Notes: a model not told the origin generated them from the sequence alone. Shown: positions 8,424-17,759, counted from the stretch's first letter. The stretch: 64,000 nt of DNA from Niallia endozanthoxylica (GCF_008710145.1 NZ_VYKL01000004.1:62001-126000), one strand, 5' to 3'. A program made the numbers and translations.

Positions 8424-9813
8424 GTGATATACCCCTCTCATTAAAAGGATCTGAGTCACTAATATCATCTTTTGGTTTTTCGTGTGGTCCCTGTTTAATG
8501 ACTTTTATAAATAATGCAACCATTGCAATAGCGAGCAATGTGTAAACCAATGTAAAGGCAACTAATGAGAATAAAACTGAACCGGCAGATACAGTTGGTG
8601 AAACACCATCTGCCGTTCTCATTAAACCATTTACAATCCATGGTTGCCGGCCAATCTCTGACATAATCCAGCCGGAAGTATTAGCGATAAATGGGAAGAA
8701 CAGTGATGCAACCATTAGTTTTAAGAACCAGGTTTTGTTTTCAAGAGTACCGCAGCGTTGCATATATAAACCTATTAAGCTAATTAAAATAAGTATTCCG
8801 CCAAGACCCGCCATGATTCTAAAATTCCAGAAGGTGGTTTTAACAGGGGGGATATAATCTCCAGGACCATACAATTTTTCGTATTCAGCCTGAAGGGTGT
8901 TCATTCCCTCTACTTTTCCTTTAAACTCTCCGTAAGCCAAGAAGCTTAATGCATAAGGAATTTCTAAACGCATGCCGGTTTGCTTATTTTCTGTATCAAT
9001 ATTGGCAATAACCGTCCAAGCGGCGGGATCACCGCTGTCTTCATACAATCCTTCGGCTGCAGCCATCTTCATTGGCTGCGCACCCATTAGATATTCAGAT
9101 TGAGAGTGACCGCTGAAAGCAATACCAAAGCTGGAAACTAATCCAATGACAAGACCGATTGTAACGGAACGTCTAAAAAATTCTAAATCTCGTTTTTTCA
9201 AGAAATTGTATGCGCTGATACCAATAACAAAAAAGGCGCCAGTAGCTAAAGCTCCAAAGATAACATGCGGAAATGCAACTAATAATTTAGGATTTGTAAT
9301 AACAGCTAAGAAATCTGTTGTTTCGGCACGGCCGTTTTGAATCGTATATCCAACGGGATTTTGCATAAATGAGTTAGCCGCTAAAATCCAAAAAGCCGAC
9401 ATCATGGTTGAAATGGAAACAAGCCAAATGGAAGCTAAGTGAACTTTTTTAGGTAATTTATCCCATCCAAAAACCCAAAGTCCAATAAAAGTTGATTCAA
9501 TGAAGAATGCGAGCAAGGCTTCAATGGCCAGCGGAGCACCAAATACATCCCCCATAAACCGGGAATAGCTTGACCAGTTCATTCCAAACTGGAATTCTTG
9601 AATAATACCGGTTACAATCCCGACAGCAAAGTTGATGAGGAAAAATTTACCCCAAAACTGTGTCATTTTTTTGTAGACTTCTTTTTTCTTTACTAAGTAC
9701 ATGGTTTGCATGATGGCAATGGTGAACGCAAGACCAATAGATAATGGAACAAAAATGAAATGAAAAATCGTTGTAGCAGCAAACTGTATACGTGCGAGTA
9801 TAAGTGCCTCCAT
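8410..9813 (-). CDS. cydA: Cytochrome bd menaquinol oxidase subunit I
   Basis: A 467-residue polytopic haem protein. The first helix carries the haem-ligand His18 in an ARIQFA..IFHFIFVPLSIG context; a second His (VAFPHVIFGAL, about 183) and the Met-containing segment before GRQPW are also conserved. The quinol-binding Q-loop is the short form seen in Bacillus. The start has AGGAGG 8 bases upstream. First gene of cydABDC, for respiration at low oxygen tension. A degenerate Rex-like site lies upstream. Confidence 0.95.
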   Translation of the reverse strand: MEALILARIQFAATTIFHFIFVPLSIGLAFTIAIMQTMYLVKKKEVYKKMTQFWGKFFLINFAVGIVTGIIQEFQFGMNWSSYSRFMGDVFGAPLAIEALLAFFIESTFIGLWVFGWDKLPKKVHLASIWLVSISTMMSAFWILAANSFMQNPVGYTIQNGRAETTDFLAVITNPKLLVAFPHVIFGALATGAFFVIGISAYNFLKKRDLEFFRRSVTIGLVIGLVSSFGIAFSGHSQSEYLMGAQPMKMAAAEGLYEDSGDPAAWTVIANIDTENKQTGMRLEIPYALSFLAYGEFKGKVEGMNTLQAEYEKLYGPGDYIPPVKTTFWNFRIMAGLGGILILISLIGLYMQRCGTLENKTWFLKLMVASLFFPFIANTSGWIMSEIGRQPWIVNGLMRTADGVSPTVSAGSVLFSLVAFTLVYTLLAIAMVALFIKVIKQGPHEKPKDDISDSDPFNERGISHATK

Positions 9814-9850
9814 AACTTTTCCTCCTACTAAAATGAACTTTTTCTATCCT

Positions 9851-9895
9851 AACTATAGCAAAAAGACTTTGTGCTTTTGTGAACATTTCAGGGAC
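9851..9895 (-). promoter_or_regulatory. cydA promoter region with possible Rex-like site
   Basis: On the minus strand a TATAGT (9852-9857) may be a -10 box. Upstream is TGAAATGTTCACAA (about 9878-9891), which keeps one perfect half (TTCACAA) of the Rex consensus but has a degenerate partner half with shortened spacing. Rex (NADH/NAD sensor) controls cyd in B. subtilis, so the site is plausible but unproven. Confidence 0.35.
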
Positions 9896-9984
9896 ATATT
9901 ATTACGAATTTGGTAATTTGCTGCTAAAGTGACCGTTATTATTGACAAATAATATGATTAAGTCGGAATAGAAGGAAAAAGTAA

Positions 9985-10018
9985 AAAGCCTTCTCTAATT
10001 TTGTAAGAGAAGGCTTTA
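9985..10018 (-). terminator. Terminator after the DUF21/CBS protein gene
   Basis: AAAGCCTTCTCT / AGAGAAGGCTTT with a 9-base loop, followed on the minus strand by a T-rich tract. It lies downstream of the gene ending at 10098 and upstream of the cyd promoter. Confidence 0.85.
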
Positions 10019-10097
10019 ATGTATCTATGAATGTAGTCTTTATCATTAAGCAATAGGAGCTTTATAGACATGAGATAATGAATCATTCTTGAAGGTT

Positions 10098-11477
10098 TTA
10101 ATATATTGCTTCCGACTTTGTCAAAGGGACAGTGGAATGAATTTCACGATCTTCATAAGTTGGACTTTCGTTATCTTCGAGTATTTGAATCTTTGTGACT
10201 TCAACATATTTAATATGGTGCTCTTCCATATCAATAATCTTAAAGGAATAGGAATCAAAGTTAATGACATCACCCTGTTTGGCCTCATAGTTTTCAGTTA
10301 AGATCCAACCGCCAATTGTATCAATATCTTCATCATTAATATCAACTCCAAGCAAGTCATTTACTTCACTAACAAGTACTTTAGAATCAATGATAAAATG
10401 ATCGTCTTCAAGCTTCCTTATTTCTGGAATCTCATCTGTATCAAATTCATCACGAATTTCTCCAACAATTTCTTCTATAATATCTTCAACCGTAACTAAA
10501 CCAGATGTCCCGCCGTATTCATCCATTAAGATGGCCATATGAATTCGTTCTTTTTGCATTTTTACAAGTAAATCGTGAATAGGTGCTGTTTCAATTACTT
10601 TAATTATTGGTCGGATATATGTTTCAAGTGTTTTTGTATTTAGATTATTAAATTCTAAAATATCTGTCATAAGCTCTTTTAGATTAATCATTCCAATTAT
10701 GTGATCTTTGTCGCCATCCATAATTGGATATCGTGTGAACTTTTCGACGTGAATAATGGAAAGAAACTCCTCTAAAGTTTGATTTTTTGATAAAGAAACA
10801 ATTTCGGTTCTGGGAACCATAATTTCTTTTGCAATCCGATCATCGAATTCAAATATTTTATTTACATATTTAAACTCAGATTGGTTGATTTCACCATTTT
10901 TATAGCTTTCTGACAAAATAATACGCAGTTCTTCTTCTGAATGTGCTAATTCATGTTCCGATACTCGCTTTAGCCCGAAAATACCTGTGATTAAACGGGC
11001 AGATCCATTTAAAATCCAGATAAAAGGATACATCATACGATAGAACATAATAAGTGGTTTTGCAGTAATTAACGTAACCCATTCTGCTTTTTGGATGGCA
11101 ACTGTTTTGGGTGCAAGCTCCCCTACCACTACATGCAAAAAGGTCATAATCGCAAAGGCCAAAGCGATTGATAGAATTGGAGTTAAAGATTCCGGAATAT
11201 TCAAAAAGGATAAAAGTGGATGGAGAATATGCTCAAATGTTGGTTCTCCCAGAGCACCAATTCCAAGAGCAGTCATCGTTATCCCTAATTGGCAAGCTGA
11301 TAAGTATTCATCCAAGTTTGTGATGATTTTTTTCGCTGCAATTGCATTTTTATTTCCCTCTTCAATTAACTGATCAATTCTGGAACGTCTCACTTTAACA
11401 ATAGCAAATTCAGAAGTAACAAAAAATGCCGTCAAAGCAATCAAAATGGCTATAATAACCAAGTTTAATATGTCCAA
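10098..11477 (-). CDS. CNNM/CorC-type membrane protein (DUF21-CBS-CorC_HlyC), 'hemolysin family'
   Basis: A 459-residue protein with an N-terminal DUF21 membrane domain of four helices (about 1-190), a CBS pair (about 210-340, with MVPRTEIV and MDEYGGTSGLVTVEDI motifs) and a C-terminal CorC_HlyC domain. B. subtilis relatives such as MpfA (YhdP) act in magnesium efflux or resistance; the hemolysin name is historical. The start is TTG at 11477 with AAGGA upstream. The upstream MerR-type gene on the same strand may have controlled it. Which paralogue this is cannot be decided from sequence alone. Confidence 0.88.
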   Translation of the reverse strand: MDILNLVIIAILIALTAFFVTSEFAIVKVRRSRIDQLIEEGNKNAIAAKKIITNLDEYLSACQLGITMTALGIGALGEPTFEHILHPLLSFLNIPESLTPILSIALAFAIMTFLHVVVGELAPKTVAIQKAEWVTLITAKPLIMFYRMMYPFIWILNGSARLITGIFGLKRVSEHELAHSEEELRIILSESYKNGEINQSEFKYVNKIFEFDDRIAKEIMVPRTEIVSLSKNQTLEEFLSIIHVEKFTRYPIMDGDKDHIIGMINLKELMTDILEFNNLNTKTLETYIRPIIKVIETAPIHDLLVKMQKERIHMAILMDEYGGTSGLVTVEDIIEEIVGEIRDEFDTDEIPEIRKLEDDHFIIDSKVLVSEVNDLLGVDINDEDIDTIGGWILTENYEAKQGDVINFDSYSFKIIDMEEHHIKYVEVTKIQILEDNESPTYEDREIHSTVPLTKSEAIY

Positions 11478-11540
11478 ATAGATTTCCTTATCCTGTAGGA
11501 AACAGGAAAGGAGTCACCTCCTGATAATTCAAAAATATGA

Positions 11541-11953
11541 TTAACTTGTTATTCTCATCAGGGATTCAATGAGAGCTGTTCCTTCTTCATTCAACTTTTT
11601 TGACATCGGGTCTTGCTTGTATTTGCTAATAATTGGCAGTAGTACAGAAAGATCATGTTTTAGTTGTTTGATTTGGTTTGTAACAGTCTCCATTTGTTTT
11701 TCCACATCCCTGTCTTGGAGCTCGGTATGATTATTTAATTCTAATTTTCTTTTAATCTCATGAAGAGGAAGATGTATTTTTTTATATTCTTCAATTAATT
11801 TAAGATCGTTTAATGCCTCTTCAGGATAAATTCTGTAATTGCTATTCGAACGTTTTGCTTGTAATAATCCTAAGCTAGTATAATAGTCAATTGTTCTTTT
11901 TGAAACGTTTGCTAAATTTGCTAATTCTCCAATCCGATAAACTGCCCCATCAT
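11541..11953 (-). pseudogene. MerR-family regulator, apparently frameshifted just after the start
   Basis: The minus strand encodes about 130 residues with a clear MerR helix-turn-helix (YRIGELANLANVSKRTIDYYT, a GLL..KRS.SNYRIY wing) and a C-terminal coiled coil. No ATG, GTG or TTG opens this frame. The only credible start, ATGATG at 11953/11950 with GAGGTGG upstream, is in another frame and runs into a stop after about ten codons. One extra G in the GGGG run near 11944-11947 would restore MMGAVYRIGEL. It is therefore a recent frameshift, an assembly error or an unusual start. It precedes the CNNM gene on the same strand and would otherwise be its co-transcribed regulator. Confidence 0.75.
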
Positions 11954-11982
11954 ACCACCTCGGTTCATTTTTTTATCTATTA

Positions 11983-12012
11983 ATTATAAGGTAACCCAAA
12001 CTATACAGTCAA
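11983..12012 (-). promoter_or_regulatory. Promoter of the MerR/CNNM unit
   Basis: On the minus strand TTGACT (12007-12012) and TATAAT (11983-11988) are separated by 18 bases. The spacer contains GGTTACC, a short palindrome. The slightly long spacer suits MerR-type autoregulation. Confidence 0.6.
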
Positions 12013-12087
12013 ACGTTACGGTTTAAAAAGGTTTTATACAAATTATATGAAGCGAATAGAGAATTTATGAATTTTCAAAAATTGAAA

Positions 12088-12283
12088 AAAATAAGTTAGT
12101 ATACTAAGTTATACGCAGGATTTTTGACTCATCCGTGTGAAATGAATATTTCACACGCCTTTCAGCTATGCTGAAAGGTAGCTGTATAATCATGAAAAGG
12201 CAGGAGAAAACGTGTTTTCTCCTGCCTTTTCATGATTATACAGCTTTAGATGAGTCAAAAATCAACTTTATTAGAAAACAACA
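12088..12283. repeat. MITE-like three-hairpin element, copy A
   Basis: Core 12119-12263: inverted ends GATTTTTGACTCATC and GATGAGTCAAAAATC enclose three hairpins. These are CGTGTGAAAT/ATTTCACACG (12134-12157), CCTTTCAGC/GCTGAAAGG (12158-12178) and a long stem with about 31 paired bases (12180-12245). The outer ends are degenerate in this copy and no target duplication is evident. Related copies: 25266-25463, 33225-33374, 39317-39514. Confidence 0.85.
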
Positions 12284-12406
12284 TCTACAATATGTTTAAA
12301 ACCTCTAAGGCGTATTTCTTATTAAATATAGCAGAAAATCTCATTGTATTTTATTCGAATATTCAGTAAAATTTAATTGAGCATGATGATTAAGGAGGGG
12401 CGAAGA

Positions 12407-13477
12407 TTGGGAGTACCGGAAACAGGGAAGTCAAACCATTTTGTCGAGGAGAAAACTGGACAAAATATGGTAAATGGGAAGTCGAATTTCATTGTTAAAC
12501 TTTCTTTAGACGGTACCATTACTTACATAAGCAAAAATGTATACATGGTGCTGGGATACAATTCTCGGGAGTTAATCGGAACCCACATAAGTAAAATCAT
12601 GCATCAAGAAGATTATCAAAGGGTAACAAACGAGTGGGAAAGCAGGAAAGAAGAAATCAGTAACTTGACATATCGAATGAAAAAAAAAGATGGAAAAGAT
12701 TTTACTGTAGAATCTACATCTTCGCCCATCAGCCATTTTGACTCTGAAATACCTGAGGGGATTATTTGCTTTATTAAGGAAGCTGGATTAGATAAAAATG
12801 AAGCTGAAAACATCATGATTGAAAGTGAGAAGTTAAAGGTAGCCGGACAATTGGCTGCAGGAATTGCACATGAAATAAAAAATCCGCTAACAAGTATTAA
12901 AGGTTTTATTCAGTTAATGAAAGCAGAGGAAAATCCAAATAAAAAATATTTAGAAATTATGGAAGATGAAATTCACAGGCTTGATATTATTTCAAATGAA
13001 CTGTTGGTTCTTGCAAAACCGCATAAACACAAAGTGAGTGTTCAAAATTTCACAAAGATAGTCACAGAGGTAATCTTTTTGTTAGAAGCAGAGGCATTGA
13101 AAAAAAGTATTCAAATAAAAAGTGTGTTTGAAGAGCAGAAACTAATGATATTATGTGATGTCCATAAAGTGAAGCAAGTGCTGATTAATATTTTGAAAAA
13201 TGCTATTGAAGCAATGGATCAGGGAGTTATAACTATTCATATGGCTAAAAATGCAAATCATGCATTGGTTTCTGTAATTGATGAGGGATGCGGCATTCCT
13301 GATGAATACTTAGATCACATAGGAAAACCATTCTTTTCAACAAAAGCGACTGGAAATGGACTTGGATTGATGATATGCCAGAAAATTATTACAGAACACG
13401 GCGGAACGATTTCTGTCCAATCAACAAAAATGCAAGGTACAACATTCACCATAAAAATCCCAATTGCAAAGAATTAA
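12407..13477 (+). CDS. PAS-domain sensor histidine kinase (sporulation-kinase-like)
   Basis: A 356-residue soluble kinase: one PAS domain (about 25-130, with a GYNSRELIG core), a HisKA dimerisation domain with the phospho-acceptor His in AAGIAHEIKNPLTSIKGF (near 155), and a HATPase domain with N box (NILKNAIEAM), DEGCGIP and GNGLGL. The lone PAS plus ITSIKGF-type H box resembles the KinA/KinE group feeding the Spo0 phosphorelay; no response regulator lies beside it, as expected for an orphan kinase. I start at TTG 12407, with AAGGAGGGG 6 bases upstream; the in-frame upstream ATG codons overlap this ribosome-binding site. Confidence 0.85.
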   Translation: MGVPETGKSNHFVEEKTGQNMVNGKSNFIVKLSLDGTITYISKNVYMVLGYNSRELIGTHISKIMHQEDYQRVTNEWESRKEEISNLTYRMKKKDGKDFTVESTSSPISHFDSEIPEGIICFIKEAGLDKNEAENIMIESEKLKVAGQLAAGIAHEIKNPLTSIKGFIQLMKAEENPNKKYLEIMEDEIHRLDIISNELLVLAKPHKHKVSVQNFTKIVTEVIFLLEAEALKKSIQIKSVFEEQKLMILCDVHKVKQVLINILKNAIEAMDQGVITIHMAKNANHALVSVIDEGCGIPDEYLDHIGKPFFSTKATGNGLGLMICQKIITEHGGTISVQSTKMQGTTFTIKIPIAKN

Positions 13478-13507
13478 AAAAGCTGCAATGCAGCTTTTTT
13501 GTTTTTT
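13476..13507. terminator. Bidirectional terminator between kinase and acetyltransferase
   Basis: AAAAAAGCTGC / GCAGCTTTTTT with a 3-base loop, T runs on both strands, between convergent genes. Confidence 0.88.
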
Positions 13508-14065
13508 TTAGTAAGTATACTTTCGTTGTAGCCACTCATTGTACAATATCCCATAAATGATCAAATCATGATAATGATCATAAAGATATTCTCCGTCCCG
13601 TATTAATCCTTCTCTTTTGAAGCCAAGTCTTTCGGGGATTGCCCGGCTCTTCATATTAAACTCTCCGCAGCGGATTTCAGCACGATGCAGATGAAGATGG
13701 AAGAAAATATAATTGAGAACTGCATGGACTGATTTTGTCATAAGTCCCTTTCCTTCAAATCCCTGTCCTAAGTAGTAGCCAATGCTTGTTTGTTTATTAT
13801 GCCAATCGATAGAATGAAGACTAATGACACCAGCGAGTTTGTTCTTGTAATGGATTCCTGCGTGGAAGCCATTGTGATCAGCAAATTGTTTCAGCCATGA
13901 CGGAATGATGGAGTGGTATTGCAAGGGTGAATAAATATTATCAACCCAGGGAAGCCATTTTTTTAGATGCTCTCGATTATTATCAACGAGCTGAAATAAT
14001 TGTGAACTGTCTTGAATTTGAAGCAATCGAAGTTCAATATCATGATCTACCTTTAATGTGAGCAT
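13508..14065 (-). CDS. GNAT acetyltransferase, RimJ/RimL-like
   Basis: A 185-residue GNAT protein. The acetyl-CoA-binding segment is around YYLGQGFEGKGLMTKSV, followed by the RimL-type HRAEIRCGEFN..S.AIPERLGFKREG motif. Family members acetylate the N-terminal amine of ribosomal proteins or small amines; the target here is unknown. I prefer the ATG at 14065 over the TTG three codons upstream because the latter almost touches the AAGGAG site. It stands alone, between the kinase terminator and the CDF exporter gene. Confidence 0.85.
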   Translation of the reverse strand: MLTLKVDHDIELRLLQIQDSSQLFQLVDNNREHLKKWLPWVDNIYSPLQYHSIIPSWLKQFADHNGFHAGIHYKNKLAGVISLHSIDWHNKQTSIGYYLGQGFEGKGLMTKSVHAVLNYIFFHLHLHRAEIRCGEFNMKSRAIPERLGFKREGLIRDGEYLYDHYHDLIIYGILYNEWLQRKYTY

Positions 14066-14111
14066 ATCCCCCAAACTCCTTTAATAACGGATTCTCCTAA
14101 AGCTGGCCTGC

Positions 14112-14987
14112 TTATTTAACATATTGATATGGTTCAATGTGTATTAATGATCCTGACACATGATGCTTATCTTTCAGCTGTTCTTCAATTTTTTCAGTTA
14201 TTTCATGACTTTCAATAACATTTAAATGGGGGTCTACACAAATAGTTGCATCAACAAGTATTTGATTACCTTGCAACCTTGCTTTTACGGTGATTACCTT
14301 TTTGACACCGGCAGTATGGATAATGGTTTCTTCCATTCGGTACAGTAGCTTCGTATCAAAGCCATCCGTCAGGGCATGTGAAGAATCCCGAAATATTTGC
14401 CAGGCTGTTTTACAGATGATGACTCCGACAATGATTGCAGCTAGAACATCAAGGAAGCCAATCCCAATATATGTGCCTGCTATTCCGATAAAAGCGCCTA
14501 TACTTACTAATGCATCAGAACGATTGTCGTATGCAACCGCTTTAATAGAGGAGCTATTAATTTTTTTGCTTAGTCTAAAGTTATATAAAGAGACTGCATA
14601 CATAATGATAGCGCAAAATAAGGCTACCCACGCTGTGAGCCAGTCTGGTGTCACTGCTTGTTCACGAAAAATACTTTGTATTCCATCAATTAATACTTGT
14701 AAACCGATTGTCATCATAATAAAGGCAGCTATAAGAGAGGCGATGGACTCTGCTCGATAATGTCCGTATGTGTGGTCTTCGTCAGGCGGTTTTTGTGAAA
14801 TCTTTAGTCCAATTAAGATGGCAATAGACGATATGACGTCCGTGGTGTTATTTAATCCGTCTGCAGTTAGACCTTCTGAATGTCCCATTTTTCCTATATA
14901 GAGCTTTAAAACAGCTAAAATTACATAGGTAAAAATACTAATCCATGCACCTCTTTCTGCTAATTTTAATTGGGTGTTTGCATCCAT
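14112..14987 (-). CDS. Cation diffusion facilitator (probable Mn(II) or Fe(II) exporter)
   Basis: A 291-residue CDF transporter with six membrane helices and a cytoplasmic metal-binding C-terminal domain (about 210-290). The helix-2 metal site reads DGLNNTTD and is followed by DEDHTYGHYRAESIA; helix 5 carries FLDVLAAIIVG. The N/D pattern, rather than the HxxxD of zinc CDFs, resembles the manganese exporters MneP/MneS of B. subtilis. It would use the proton gradient to expel excess metal. The metal specificity is inferred. It stands beside the feo iron-uptake genes, divergently oriented. Confidence 0.85.
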   Translation of the reverse strand: MDANTQLKLAERGAWISIFTYVILAVLKLYIGKMGHSEGLTADGLNNTTDVISSIAILIGLKISQKPPDEDHTYGHYRAESIASLIAAFIMMTIGLQVLIDGIQSIFREQAVTPDWLTAWVALFCAIIMYAVSLYNFRLSKKINSSSIKAVAYDNRSDALVSIGAFIGIAGTYIGIGFLDVLAAIIVGVIICKTAWQIFRDSSHALTDGFDTKLLYRMEETIIHTAGVKKVITVKARLQGNQILVDATICVDPHLNVIESHEITEKIEEQLKDKHHVSGSLIHIEPYQYVK

Positions 14988-15294
14988 TTATAATTCCTCC
15001 AGCAATCCTCTCTTTCTAAAAGATTATCAAATAAGACATGAGTGGGTCTACACAAACATTGTAGTATCTAGGCATGTCTATTGCGTGAATTGAAAAAAGT
15101 TTCCTTATGGAAAATATATATATCCTTTTTAATATTTCGATATCTAGCGGAAGAACCATGTTTACTACTCGTACATGATAGAAAAAGAATTCCCTATGTC
15201 GATTGAATAAGTTGGATATATATAAATATAAAGTATATGGTAATATCTATTGTTTTCTAGTCTTCTATAAAAGTTCATCATTATGTTTTTGAAA
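14988..15294. other. Intergenic region without a recognisable gene
   Basis: AT-rich spacer between the divergent CDF and feo genes. It must hold the CDF promoter, but I see no convincing ORF or RNA structure. Confidence 0.6.
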
Positions 15295-15309
15295 GGATAA
15301 TCATTCTCA
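15295..15309 (+). promoter_or_regulatory. Fur box upstream of feoAB
   Basis: GGATAATCATTCTCA matches the 7-1-7 Fur consensus TGATAATNATTATCA at 12 of 14 defined positions. It lies about 45 bases before the feoA start, just after a TTGAAA hexamer, where it would block the promoter when iron is sufficient. Confidence 0.8.
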
Positions 15310-15352
15310 ATTAATCATGATAAAATAAAGGAAAAAAATACAGGTGATAAAG

Positions 15353-15577
15353 ATGCTGGGAAAATTAAAAATTGGTGATAAAGGTAAAATAGCAGATTTA
15401 TCAATGGCAGATCGTTTAGTAAGAAGAAGGCTGATGGATCTTGGTATTACTGAGGGAACAGAAGTATGTATTAAAGGTATTATGCCCTTTGGCGGACCAT
15501 TAATGCTTGAATCTTACGGTCAATGCGTCGGAATTCGCAGAAGAGAAGCCTTACAGATAAAAGTGGAGAAACTATAA
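15353..15577 (+). CDS. feoA: Ferrous iron transport protein A
   Basis: A 74-residue SH3-like protein with the FeoA pattern: RLMDLGITEGTEV, PFGGPLMLE, CVGIRRREA. FeoA is a cytoplasmic partner of the FeoB permease. The ATG at 15353 has AGGTGAT upstream; an in-frame GTG three codons earlier overlaps that site. Its stop overlaps the feoB ATG by one base (TAATG), so the two are translationally coupled. Confidence 0.92.
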   Translation: MLGKLKIGDKGKIADLSMADRLVRRRLMDLGITEGTEVCIKGIMPFGGPLMLESYGQCVGIRRREALQIKVEKL

Positions 15578-17583
15578 TGGAAGTAGCTCTTTTAGGTAAT
15601 CCAAATACCGGAAAAACATCGCTTTTCAACCATCTAACAGGCTCTTATGAATATGTTGGAAATTGGAGTGGTGTAACAGTTGAAAAGAAAGTTGGTGTGT
15701 TGAAAAATAAAACAGATAAATTAATTGATTTGCCAGGAATATATACGCTTGTACCGCTTTCAAAAGATGAAGGGGTCGTTACGAATTTTTTCTTGCATGA
15801 TCATGTGGATCAAATTCTAAATATCCTTGATGCCTCTCAATTAAAAAGAAACCTTCAGCTAACCATGCAAATCCTTGAATACGGACAACCTGTAACGATT
15901 GGGCTAAATATGATGGATGTTGCAAAACAGCGAGGTATTCATGTAGATGTGAACCAATTATCAGCTAAACTGGGAGTGCCAATCGTCCCGATTATTGCAC
16001 GTTCTGGAAAAGGCTGTAATGAATTGGCAAAAACAATTGTCACAAATCATTCAATACATCAGGAAAGAGTATTTGTTGATTATGGCAGAGAAATAGATGA
16101 GGCGGTCTTAAAACTTGAAAAAATGCTTAATGAAAGTAAAGTGCTTTCATTTAGATGGTTGACGCTTCAACTGCTTGAAGGAAATCAGGATGTAAAATCA
16201 TATTTAGCTGAATTCATTAAACTAGAAGAAATAAATAAACTTGTACGCGATGTCGAGGAAAAACTAAACAAAGAATATGGCATCCATTCTGCTGATCAAT
16301 TCATTTACCAACGCCGCAGTGAGTTTATTGAGGAAGTTCTGACAACTGCTATTCAAAGCTCTAATGAGAATAAAATTTATTTGACTGATAAGGTGGACCG
16401 AATTGTTACCAGTCGGATTTTGGGAGTACCAATCTTTTTGCTTATGATGTATCTAATGTTCATGCTGACATTTGATTGGCTAGGCTTCCCGTTATCAGAT
16501 TTACTTGATGGATTTATCTCAGGTCCGATAACCGATGGAATTGAATCATTGCTATCTTTGATGGGTGTATCGGCATTTATTCATGATTTAATCATTGATG
16601 GAATAATAGCTGGTGTTGGCGGGGTTCTCGTGTTTGTTCCGCAAATTTTTATTTTGTTCTTTTTTATTTCCTTGCTAGAAGACTCCGGTTATATGGCAAG
16701 GGTTGCTTTTGTAATGGACAGAATTATGGAGTCAGTCGGCTTGAATGGAAAAGCATTTATACCAATGATTATCGGGTTTGGCTGTAATGTACCAGGCGTT
16801 ATGGCAGCAAGAACCATTGAGACATCGAAGGAAAGACTTTTAACGATTCTCTTAACCCCGTTAATGTCATGCTCAGCGCGGCTGCCAGTGTACGCTTTGT
16901 TTGTAGGTGCCTTCTTTGTGAAAAATAGTGCATTAGTGGTGTTAGGATTATATGTACTTGGAATTATGTTAGCGTTAAGTTTGGCTTTTCTTTTCTCAAA
17001 AACGATTTTAAAAGGGGAAAATACATTATTTGTTATCGAATTGCCTCCATATCGTATGCCGCAGGGACAAACTCTATGGAGAAGTACTTGGGAAAAAGGT
17101 AAAGGCTTTATCCGTAAAGCAGGTACATTTATTTTTGCAGGTTCTGTTCTGATTTGGCTTTTATCTTATCTGGGTCCAAGCGGGTTTAATGTGGAAATGG
17201 ACCAAAGCTTTTTATCATTAATTGGTGGAATATTTGCTCCGCTTTTCGTTCCAATTGGTTTTGGCACATGGCAGGCAGGGGCATCCTTATTAACTGGATT
17301 TCTTGCAAAAGAAGCGATTATTTCATCCATGAATATTATTTACTATGTTCCCGATGAGGCTTCTTTACAAGGATTGCTGGCAGCACAATTTACACCGCTT
17401 TCTGCCATTAGCTTTATGGTCTTTATTTTGCTTTATATTCCTTGTTTAGCAACAGCTGCAACCATTTATAAAGAAACTGAATCAAAGAAATGGACAGGCT
17501 TTTCAATTGGATATGCACTTATATTAGCTTATGTTATGTCGCTTTTAATTTATCAGGGTGGAAGACTGTTTGGTTTAGCATAG
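15577..17583 (+). CDS. feoB: Ferrous iron transport protein B
   Basis: A 668-residue Fe(II) permease. The N-terminal G-protein domain has G1 GNPNTGKT (residues 7-14), the switch threonine in GVTVEKK, G3 DLPG (about 50) and G4 NMMD (about 110). A helical spacer follows, then two Gate/nucleoside-recognition membrane halves, including GFGCNVPG and the SCSARLPVY segment. Uptake of ferrous iron is Fur-controlled through the box upstream of feoA. The start is fixed by MEVALLGNP and the overlap with feoA. Confidence 0.94.
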   Translation: MEVALLGNPNTGKTSLFNHLTGSYEYVGNWSGVTVEKKVGVLKNKTDKLIDLPGIYTLVPLSKDEGVVTNFFLHDHVDQILNILDASQLKRNLQLTMQILEYGQPVTIGLNMMDVAKQRGIHVDVNQLSAKLGVPIVPIIARSGKGCNELAKTIVTNHSIHQERVFVDYGREIDEAVLKLEKMLNESKVLSFRWLTLQLLEGNQDVKSYLAEFIKLEEINKLVRDVEEKLNKEYGIHSADQFIYQRRSEFIEEVLTTAIQSSNENKIYLTDKVDRIVTSRILGVPIFLLMMYLMFMLTFDWLGFPLSDLLDGFISGPITDGIESLLSLMGVSAFIHDLIIDGIIAGVGGVLVFVPQIFILFFFISLLEDSGYMARVAFVMDRIMESVGLNGKAFIPMIIGFGCNVPGVMAARTIETSKERLLTILLTPLMSCSARLPVYALFVGAFFVKNSALVVLGLYVLGIMLALSLAFLFSKTILKGENTLFVIELPPYRMPQGQTLWRSTWEKGKGFIRKAGTFIFAGSVLIWLLSYLGPSGFNVEMDQSFLSLIGGIFAPLFVPIGFGTWQAGASLLTGFLAKEAIISSMNIIYYVPDEASLQGLLAAQFTPLSAISFMVFILLYIPCLATAATIYKETESKKWTGFSIGYALILAYVMSLLIYQGGRLFGLA

Positions 17584-17600
17584 GAAAAGAGGCGGAATGA

Positions 17601-17759
17601 ATGATTGCAAATATATTAATCGGTTCAGTAATATTTGGATATGCAGGTTGGGCTCTCTTACGTCATATAAAAAAATCGAAACAGGGCGAATGTGGTTCAT
17701 GTAGTTCGAAATCATCCTGCTCTAGTTGTTCAAGTGAAATAAAATCAAGTTTAAAGTAA
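17601..17759 (+). CDS. FeoB-associated Cys-rich membrane protein
   Basis: A 52-residue protein: one N-terminal membrane helix (IANILIGSVIFGYAGWALL), a basic stretch (RHIKKSKQ), then four cysteines in a CGSC...CSSC arrangement. This is the architecture of the small Cys-rich proteins that follow feoB in many Firmicutes and Bacteroidetes (FeoC-like position, not homologous to FeoC). It may bind iron or a cluster at the inner membrane face; no function is proven. GAGGCGG precedes the ATG, 17 bases after the feoB stop. Confidence 0.85.
   Translation: MIANILIGSVIFGYAGWALLRHIKKSKQGECGSCSSKSSCSSCSSEIKSSLK

Noticed and set aside
9647..9886. 79-codon frame over the cydA start on the same strand
   Set aside because: It is out of frame with cydA, covers its promoter and ribosome-binding site, and codes for a His/Cys-rich low-complexity peptide.
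11500..11530. Leader peptide or riboswitch before the CNNM gene
   Set aside because: The AGGAGGTGA sequence touches its GTG with no spacing, and the pairing CCTGT/ACAGG is too short to call an RNA element.
14290..14760. 156-codon open frame on the plus strand
   Set aside because: It lies wholly antisense within the CDF transporter gene and has no recognisable domain.
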